The position numbers were made by a program, and so were the translations under genes. From positions 3,100,001 to 3,164,000 of the forward strand of contig BRON01000002.1 of the NCBI GenBank assembly GCA_024345305.1: a stretch of DNA of 64,000 bases. Direction: 5' to 3'. The notes beneath the pieces were generated by a model. The model was not told the origin of the DNA, searched no databases, and saw nothing but the letters and a program-made list of their open reading frames with translations. Shown one piece after another: positions 57,085 through 64,000 of this stretch; positions within the stretch are counted from its first letter, which is position 1, and each line of letters begins with the position of its first letter. This DNA comes from Mrakia gelida. Lineage: Eukaryota > Basidiomycota > Tremellomycetes > Cystofilobasidiales > Mrakiaceae.

Positions 57085-57945
57085 CTAAAGATGGTGGCCG
57101 TGCTGCGAGGGCGAACTTGAGTCGGAAAGGTTGGAGGAAGCAGGCAGAGACGCGTCGAGGGTCGCGTTCTGCTCTTTTCTTGCCTCGAGTTGTCTTGGCC
57201 ATGCTTTCTGGACGTCGCCCATCATCCAGCTCGAGGAGTATGATACGAGAAGCGAGCGAGAAGGTTGTAACAAATAAGTGCATACAAAAGTAAACAGCGT
57301 CCCCCCTCCGAGCCGTCTTGAGCCCGAAACAAGACTCACGTCCATTACGGCGAGGTGATCAAGAGATAGTTGGATGGCCAGGGCCTGGCATGTCGTCTCC
57401 AAGAGCTCTGTCGTCAACGATCGATCTCGCGTCGCGAAGCGTCCGAAGGACGAACCACCAGAGAGCAGCAAGAGAGCGGAAGTCCAGGGGTTGTTGAGAC
57501 CTCCAGGAACTGCCAGTCGGTAGGCCCTGACACTGTCGGGAAGATAGAGATGGGCGACCTCGGCCTGCGAAGAAGAGAAGAGGGTAGAAAGACGTCAGCG
57601 AAGAGTTCGGGATTTAGAAGGATGACAGGTAGGTCGAAGACACTCGCAGTGAGAACGTCGAAGTCTGGACCACCACCGTTATCCCAGGCATCCATCTGCA
57701 AAGGGAGGGAGAAGACGTGGTCAGACACGGGGACTAGAAAAGAAGGGCCAAAGAACGAGGAGGCGAGAAGAGCTCACCGTCTTGTCAATCCTCGCTCTCT
57801 CCTTCGCAACTCGTTTCTTCACACTCAGAGACGGGGTCTTCTTCGATCCGTTCCTCGTGAGGAGATAATCTGCGATCATTCTCTCATAGGCTCTGTCCTT
57901 GAGTCCGAGAGAGGAGGCGATCTCGTCGGCGGTAAGGGTAGACAT
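57085..57945 (-). CDS. hypothetical protein
   Basis: Three exons: 57778-57945 (56 codons), 57627-57695 (23 codons), then from 57564 downward; the frame is open to 57085. The N-terminus is helical and basic (LGLKDRAYERMIADYLLTRN; LSVKKRVAKERARIDKT). The middle has an acidic patch and AEVAHLYLPDSVRAYRLAVP, then an Ala/Leu-rich segment (WTSALLLLSGGSSFGRFA). A GTGAGT after Met-Asp near 57343 may be a donor or chance, so the last 85 codons are doubtful. I do not recognise a family. Its 3' end lies only 42 bp from the tail of C2, so transcripts probably overlap. Confidence 0.5.
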
Positions 57946-58206
57946 CGAACGATCGAAGGGGGAATCGAGGTGACCTCGAACGAAGAGGTGTTGAAGGGGA
58001 GGGTTGGACCTCGGGAAGGGATGAAGGTGAAGATTTGAGATGTCGAGAGGGATCTCAGGAGGCCAATGAGACGATTTCGAGAGTATAGATCGAGAAAAGA
58101 AGTGGAAGAGGGGAAACGAGAGCTCTTGAACGTCAAGAACGAACTCGCAAGAAATGACCTTCGTCGTCTTCTTGATCCCAAACGACGAGCCTCTCCCAGC
58201 GAGAAG
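57946..58206. promoter_or_regulatory. divergent promoter, hypothetical gene / APC15-like gene
   Basis: 261 bp between outward-facing starts. It has GA-rich stretches on the plus strand and no specific motif I can name. Confidence 0.45.
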
Positions 58207-59173
58207 ATGTCAACATCCATTCCCTCTCTCCCATCTCTACCTCTCCTCTCCCTCTCGAACGTCCCTCTCTCCTTCACCCTCCCTCCCTCGACTTCCGCCA
58301 TCACCAACACGACCGGAACCGCTCTCAACCCATCCACCCTCCGAGTCCCTTCCTCTCGTTCCTCCCGTCGTCCTCCCCCACCAACCTCTTCTCGAGGAGG
58401 CAGATCTGGATCTCGAAGAAGCACACCCATAGCTTCATCCTCAGGGCCTTCAGCTTCGTCCAGAGGAACCGAGGGAGAAGCAGGACGAACCCATGGAACT
58501 CGAGCTTGGGCGGAAGCGAATGCGAGAGGAGGGTTGGAACGAGCTTTGAACGGGAGGTTGCCGTTTGGGATGGATCTCGTACAGGAGGAGAGGGATCTCA
58601 GTGACGAAGAGGACGAGTGGGAGGATAAAGTACGTTGCGTCGAGACTCTGAGCCTCTTGGGAAGGGATAGGAGCGGGAGGGAAGGGAAGGAACGATGTTG
58701 AGCTCGAGCTGACCAGCCCCCTTCCCTCTCTCTCTACCTCCTCTCGCCTCTCTTTTTTACTTTGTTCTACCGACAGAACCAGAACATTTGCGAGTTTGGT
58801 CACACCTTCCTCATCCCCTTCGGCTTCCGAAAGACTCAAGAAGAGATCGATGCTGTCGTACGTTCTCGTTCCTCTCTGTTCCTCGCGTTCCATCCTTTCC
58901 CTTTCGCGTCTTCTGACCTTTCACCCTGCCCCTATTTGTTCGTCTTTGCAGCAATCCCGCTCCCCATCCCCTTCTCCACCCTCGAACGCCGAGGATCTCA
59001 ACTCAGGCCAAGATCCTATCGCCCAAGGAGGAAGAGCGAACACGGACTCGTCCGACACGGAGGAGGATCCCGACGAGCAGCCTGACCTCGACGCGGATGT
59101 GGAGGATGCGGATGAGAGCGTCGAAGCGAGTGGGGAGGAGGAGGAGAGTAACGGGAGCATGGCGTCGGGGTGA
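58207..59173 (+). CDS. probable anaphase-promoting complex subunit Apc15/Mnd2-like
   Basis: Three exons (58207-58629, 58777-58857, 58952-59173) give 241 aa with all phases correct. The N-terminus (140 aa) is Ser/Pro/Arg-rich and disordered, ending in an acidic helix. A short ordered core follows, NICEFGHTFLIPFGFRKTQEE, then a long Asp/Glu tail. The FLIPxG-like core plus long acidic tail resembles Apc15 (human APC15 has NLVPIGK followed by an acidic tail), which helps the APC/C turn over the mitotic checkpoint complex. The match is a short motif plus composition, so the call is tentative. The first ATG after the pyrimidine leader was chosen. Confidence 0.5.
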
Positions 59174-59590
59174 GCTGGGACGAGTGGGATGCGGCGGAGG
59201 GAGGAGGGATGCGGCGGAGGGAACTGACGATCTTGATGACTTGAAACGCTACGAAGGAATGGATTTGCTCCCGAGAGGACTGAGGAGACGAAGGAAGAGA
59301 TGTAGAAGTCGTGGGTGTCTCGATGAGCTCTATCGATCGTCGAAGATGGTGCTGCTGCAGCGACCTGATGAGACACGACGCGACGCGCGACGCAAGCTTC
59401 TAAAACCTTACCTTTCGTTGTGGATAACTCTTTGCATTCTTCGCTGGCGGCACGCTCAGCACTCAAAAGACCTACCATCTCTTACGCTCAGAGAACGTGC
59501 CATGACGACCGTCGACCCCTGCTCTTTCAGATCGCGAGGAAGACGGAGTTGCCCTTTTGACTCCCATCTTCTCCCTCTCCTCTTCTCAGC
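59174..59590. other. intergenic: APC15-like 3' UTR and next promoter
   Basis: A 417-bp same-strand spacer with a CGACGCGACGCGCGACGC run near 59385 and a TCTTCTCAGC leader directly before the ATG at 59591. No gene seen. Confidence 0.4.
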
Positions 59591-60664
59591 ATGCCCATCC
59601 TCAACTCTCTGTTCCCAGAATCCTCCTTCTGGTCAGTAAGGTACCCTCAAACGCCATCGTCAGACCTCAACCACTGACCCTTCTCGTCTTCCTTCAACAG
59701 GACGGACAAAGTCGAACTTGACGTGAGCTCCACCTCACGCCCTCCAGTCCTCTCCTCCTCCTCGAGACTGACCTCGTCTACTCTTTTTGTACCAAAAGGT
59801 CAAAGAACCTTTCCCCGATGCCTCGACGTACAACTTGATCCTCAACAGTCGCACCGCTGTGGTCTGCCGACTGAGGACTAGCTTCTCGTCCGCCAACGCT
59901 ATCGGTCTCAGCGAAGGAGATCGCGTTCACCTCTTCATGCAGTGTCATCCGTTCGGCGATCGTAGTGAAATATTCGTCGAGTATATGACCAAGCTTGGGA
60001 CGATTGATTTCAATGTGAGTCTCGAGGGAAACTCGAGAAGAGAAGCTGTTGGAGTCGAATCGGCTGTCGCGAGCTCGTCTTCTGACCGACCCTCCTTCCT
60101 TCGCTTCGTCGTTCAAAACAACAGCATCCAGTCCTCGATATCAGTCATGTCAACCTCCCCTCGGCCATCTTCGTCATCTTCTGGGCTGTGATGCACGAAG
60201 GGAACGAGGAGGCAGCGAAGGAGAGGAAGCGAATCAGAGAAACCACGGGTCCCAACCCTCGCAGAGTGTGAGTCGCTTCCGAGCGCTCTTCGTCGACCTC
60301 GAGCTTTGACAGTGCTGACTACACACCTTTCCTCCTTCCCTCGTGTCTTCGCAGCCCTGGGTTCGTCTACATCCACGGCAAAACCCACCCCGAACGAGAC
60401 CTCTCCGTCCTCCGAACGCCTCTCCTCCTCCTCGCCTTCGCCCTCTTCGTGTTCTGGTACGGCCCTGCGGACTTCGGGAAGGACGTGGGAGGGATCCTAT
60501 CGAGACTCGGCACTGGTCTCAACGAGTACCTTGAGGAAGGAGCGGAGGGACGTGCTGAGGTGAGGAGGGCGAGGGAGATCGCGAGGGCGAATCAGGGTTG
60601 GGCTGGCGACTTCGAGTTCCTCTTGGACTACTTTAGGAGGCTTAGAGCATGGGTTGATATCTGA
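59591..60664 (+). CDS. two-TM membrane protein, unknown function
   Basis: Five exons from ATG 59591 to TGA 60662-60664, about 250 aa. The N-terminal 100 aa are soluble (MPILNSLFPESSFW; YNLILNSRTAVVCRLRTSF; GDRVHLFMQCHPFGDRSEIF). A first hydrophobic segment is NLPSAIFVIFWAVMHEG; a charged loop (EEAAKERKRIRETTGPNPRR) follows; the second is TPLLLLAFALFVFWYG. The tail is amphipathic and charged (EGRAEVRRAREIARANQ). Splice sites are consensus, including a 22-nt second exon. The family is not recognised; an endomembrane location is inference. Confidence 0.6.
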
Positions 60665-60898
60665 TGAGCGGTCGAGCTACAGGTTGAGAGATCCAAAAAG
60701 CTGAGAGCGAAGAAGTCAGCTCGTCGAAGTCGACGCCTCGCTCCTTTGCGTCTCTCTCCCTCCCCTCCTTTCCCTCTCTCTCTCCTTCCTCTTCATCGTG
60801 AGCTAGACGCAACTAGCATCCCATACAAACACAACAAGTCCGCAAGCCCTCAAACCCGATCCTACAAAACTCAAGCCAACCAGCTCGCTCAGATCAAT

Positions 60899-61779
60899 CT
60901 AATCCTCCATCCCCAACCTCGCCTTCTCCGCCGCGACAGCCTCCTCCCTCGCCTTGATATCCGCCTTGTTCGCGATCGCTGCTTGGCGGGCGGGTTGGTG
61001 GTAGAGCACTAGACGATGGAACAGACACGAGCGCGAGGAGCGATAAAGGAGACAAGGACGAGCGAGGAGTTAGTGAAGGGACGAAACGGGACAAGAGCGT
61101 TCGAGCTCAACGGAAGGAGAACGAGTTGAGGTCGAGGTTGGGGACTCACGAACGAGATACCTCTCCTGAAGATGGAACCCGTTGATCCTCTCCATGGCTG
61201 ATTTACAGTCTGCTGCTTCCTCGAAGGCCTGTATGAACACGAACGAAAGACGGGGGGGGGGGGATGGGGAAGAAGGGAAGGGAGGTGAGGGTGAGCTTCG
61301 ACGCAACGATCTTCGATTCCCTCCTCCTCGTCCTTCCTTCGTTCAACCTGGAGAGATATAGGAGGATACACGCACAACATAAGCAGTCCCCTTCGTTTTT
61401 GGTGTCTGCGAGAACCCAAGCAGGTCAGCAACAAGAACGAGCTCGGATGGTGGTGGCGAGCTCGAAGGAAGGAGAAGGGACGAGGGTGTTGAGCTCACGT
61501 TCCCTAAGCGAATCTGCCTGATAGCTCCATGCGATCCGAAGAGCTCGTAGAGATCCTCTCCTGTGGTGTTGAAGTTCATGTTCTTCACGAACAGGACTGC
61601 AGAAGATCGGATGGTAAGAAGGAGGGAGGAAGGAACGAGGTGAGCTTCGAGAGAGGGAAGAGAGGGAGGGAAGGGACTGACCTCGGTTGCCGTCTCGTTG
61701 CTGCAAGAGAGGAAGGATAAGAGCCAGGTCAGTAATGAGGACGTAAGGGTTGAGAGGTGGAGATACTCACATTCGACAT
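60899..61779 (-). CDS. SF3B6: splicing factor 3B subunit 6 (p14 / SF3B14)
   Basis: Five exons give about 112 aa; ATG 61779 in a 9-nt first exon (Met-Ser-Asn), then QRDGNR, stop TAG 60899-60901. It has one RRM: RNP2 VLFVKNMNF, the p14 signature GAIRQIRLGNTPKTKGTAYV containing RNP1-like residues, AADCKSAMERINGFHLQERYLV, then LYHQPARQA and a C-terminal Lys/Glu/Ala helix. In the U2 snRNP, p14 binds SF3B1 and touches the branch-point adenosine. That fits the intron-rich gene style seen in every neighbour. The family normally has 115-125 aa, so the length agrees. The intron near 61250 holds a run of about eleven G. Identification is firm. Confidence 0.92.
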
Positions 61780-61950
61780 GATGATGGTGCGTAGAGAGCT
61801 TGGGAGGAAGGGCGGGGCGAGCTTGATTACGCTCGAATTCGTGATCTCTCTTTCCTTTCCTTTCCCTTTGAAGCTCGCCCATCGCTTCCTCTAACCACGA
61901 CAACGCTCTATCACTCTACCCATCTCAACTCCTCCCCTCTCCCAGCCCAA
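61780..61950. promoter_or_regulatory. divergent promoter SF3B6 / MTHFR
   Basis: Only 171 bp separate the two starts, so promoter elements must overlap. The right half is CT-rich up to the ATG; CTTTCCTTTCC-type runs dominate. Confidence 0.5.
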
Positions 61951-63889
61951 GATGGCTCCCCCACCCTGCCCCTACCTTGCTCCACCCCTCTCAACGTTCT
62001 ACCCTCCCGGTCCTCCGAATCCTCGGCCTCACTTCTCCTACGAGTTCTTCCCTCCTCTGACCCAACCTGGAACGCTCAACCTCCATGATCGAATTCATCG
62101 AATGGCTTCCCTAGGTCCTGCCGCGGTCTCGGTTACCTGGGGTGCTGGAGGATCCACGTCCGATCGGAGTCTTGGGTTGGCAAAGTTCGTGGCGGAGGAG
62201 GTCAGAGGAGGGAGGAAGGCGAAGGATGTCGTAGAGTGTATCTTGCATTTGACGTGTACGAATATGGAGAGGAGTATGGTCGTAGCGGCTCTTGATGTGA
62301 GTGGACTGGCTCTTTGAGCTTGGGGTGGAGGAGGGAGGGGAGAGGAACGAGGGAGAGGGAGAAGGAGGGGAAGGAGACGTCCGAGCTGACCAGCTTTCCT
62401 CCTTCCTTCTCTTCTTTCGTTTCACAGAAAGCGAAGGAGCTTGGGATCAGGAACATTCTCGCTCTTCGGGGAGGTGAGATCGTTCGCTGCTATATCTGGG
62501 AGGCTCATCGGAAGTCCTGACCTTCTCCTTTTCGCTCGTTCAGACCCTCCTCGAGATGCCGAGTACTCGACGGGACCCATCACCTCGACAGATCAGCCCT
62601 TCGTGTACGCTCTCGATCTCGTAAAGTTCATCAAAGCCAACTACGGAGACTTCTTCTGTATCGGTGTAGCTGGTGAGCACCCCATCCCCCTTCTCCCGTC
62701 GAAGCTCGAGCTCTGGAAGCTGACCTGTTCATCTCCTCGCTCGCTCATCGCAGGTTACCCCGACTGCCATCCCGACTCTCCCTCCCCAGCCGCCGACGTC
62801 GCTTTCCTCAAGGCTAAGGTCGACGCCGGAGCAGACTTCATCATCACTCAACTCTTCTACGACGTTGACGTCTTCCTCAGATGGCAAGCTCGATGCAGGG
62901 AAACTGGTCAGTCGCGTTTCGTTTCGGACCTTCGTCTCCGCGTCGTCTCGCTCGCTGACTTTTGCTTCTCTCTCGTTTTGACTCAGGCATCACCGTCCCC
63001 ATCATCCCAGGAGTCATGCCCATCCAGAACTTTGCTTCCTTCCGTCGGATGACCAACCTCTGCAAGGCTTCGGTCCCTCAGAAGATCCTCGACGAGCTCG
63101 AACCCATCAAGGTGAGATCGTTCGCCGTCGACTCGTCCGTCTTCACTCTAGTTCACTTCTCTTTCCTGACCTTCTCGCTTCGAACTTTCTTTTCTAGAAC
63201 GACGACAACCTCGTTAAATCCTACGGAGTCGACCTCGCCGTCTCGATGGTCAACCGACTCGTCTCGGAAGGCAAGGTCGAAGGAGTTCACTTCTGCACCC
63301 TCAACCTGGAGAAGTCCGTTCGCAAAGTTCTCGACGGTCTTCAGTGGGCCAAGTTCGAGGACGGATCCTCGGAGGTCTACGGGGTTCTCATGAACGGAGC
63401 TACGGGAGCTCACTCTTCGACTCAGAACGCTCTCATCGAGGTTCGTTCTCTCGCGTCTCGTCTCTCGCGTTCTTCCTCCCTTCGTCGCTCACCTTCGCCC
63501 CCCCCCCCCCCCCCGCTTCTTTTCCTTCCCTTCCCTTACCCTCTCGCTTCCTTTCGTCATGCCAGGACCCAACCAACCCCTCCAACTCCCTCGCTCCTCC
63601 CTCCCTCATCGTCTCTCCAACGGACGCTTCCCTCTCCGCGTCGGTCGCTCACGCTCACTCCCACCAACACCTCTCCCCCGCCGCTGCCAGCGCGCCCAAG
63701 CAGGAAGGAGACTCGTGGGACGAGTTCCCGAACGGACGATTCACCGATACGAGGAGTCCTGCGTATGGAGAGCTTGATGGGTACGGTGCGGGGTTGAAGA
63801 TCTTGGTGATTATCGCGCTTTGTGCGGTTGGACTCGTCGCGTCCTCGGTGGGGTTCGTGAAGGTCGTCTTCTTTGGGCTTTGGTTCTGA
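61951..63889 (+). CDS. MTHFR: methylenetetrahydrofolate reductase (catalytic domain; C-terminus unusual or cut)
   Basis: ATG at 61951-61953. It reduces 5,10-methylene-THF to 5-methyl-THF with FAD and NAD(P)H in the cytosol, supplying methionine synthesis. The TIM-barrel domain is complete: FSYEFFPPLTQ (catalytic Glu), SVTWGAGGST, HLTCTNM, NILALRGDPP, IGVAGYPDCHP, GADFIITQLFYD, IPGVMPIQNFASFRRMT, GVHFCTLNLEKS. After a Ser/Ala/His-rich linker (about 63567-63720) the conserved start of the regulatory domain appears (DSWDEFPNGRF.DTRSPAYGELDGYG). The frame then runs into a hydrophobic stretch (VIIALCAVGLVASSVGF) and TGA at 63887-63889. A weak donor (GTGATT) at about 63811 could instead start an intron whose acceptor lies beyond 64000; no AG occurs in the last 120 bases. 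Joins for the first six exons are consensus. Confidence 0.85.
63498..63514 (+). repeat. poly-C tract in MTHFR intron
   Basis: About 16 consecutive C inside the intron that separates the catalytic part from the linker exon. Similar G runs lie in introns near 19820-19834 and 61248-61260. The length call is uncertain in such tracts. Confidence 0.8.
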
Positions 63890-64000
63890 TCGCTTCTTGT
63901 TCTTCGTTTGTTCTCGTTTCGCTTCTTCTTCATGACTCCCCTACCCTACCCTCGCCTCCCTCGTCGTCGTCGCTCTCCTCGATCTTCCGCCGTCCTCGAC

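Overview
The window looks like nuclear DNA of a basidiomycete yeast, most likely Pucciniomycotina (Microbotryomycetes, the Rhodotorula/Sporobolomyces type). The taxonomic call is inference. What the sequence shows is a compact, GC-rich region with about 25 protein-coding loci on both strands. Nearly every gene is cut by many short introns (about 50-120 nt, GTGAGT-like donors, a CTGAC-like branch site, CAG/TAG acceptors). No rRNA, tRNA, transposon or CRISPR array was found.

Layout, left to right: the 3' tip of a cut-off gene (1-251); a 14-exon kinase with two SAP-like motifs (1120-5682); a monocarboxylate-type MFS transporter (6707-9338); F-box-like divergent pair A, both members broken (9650-12097); a small two-TM protein (12484-13164); a very large Ser/Pro-rich protein (13915-20087); GOT1 (20505-21439); a LEA-2-like membrane protein (22080-23852); asparagine synthetase (25095-27940); a small one-TM protein (28465-29300); a DUF300/OST-alpha-type membrane protein with a long disordered tail (29692-33618); an ADGF-type adenosine deaminase (34024-36719); a DHA2-type MFS transporter (36836-40000); F-box-like pair B, inverted relative to A (40245-42747); an arrestin-like protein (43153-46432); NUP133 (47002-52674); a solo F-box-like member D (52869-54075); F-box-like pair C (54594-57042); a hypothetical protein (57085-57945); an APC15/Mnd2-like protein (58207-59173); a two-TM hypothetical (59591-60664); SF3B6/p14 (60899-61779); and methylenetetrahydrofolate reductase running to the right edge (61951-63889).

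Most genes are conserved housekeeping functions with no pathway link to one another: Golgi transport, asparagine synthesis, one-carbon metabolism, splicing, nuclear pore, APC/C, purine salvage and transport. The standout is a local family of F-box-like genes. Two protein types (1 and 2) sit head to head across an intergenic spacer of about 170-200 bp, and this unit occurs three times in 47 kb, once inverted, plus one solo type-2 copy. Intact and decaying copies coexist: four of seven carry frameshifts or stops, and one intact copy has lost a splice donor and now reads the old intron as coding sequence. Two other points deserve attention. The kinase lacks the usual beta-3 lysine but has a lysine in the glycine loop, as in WNK kinases. 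The MTHFR frame ends in a hydrophobic tail instead of visibly continuing into the regulatory domain.
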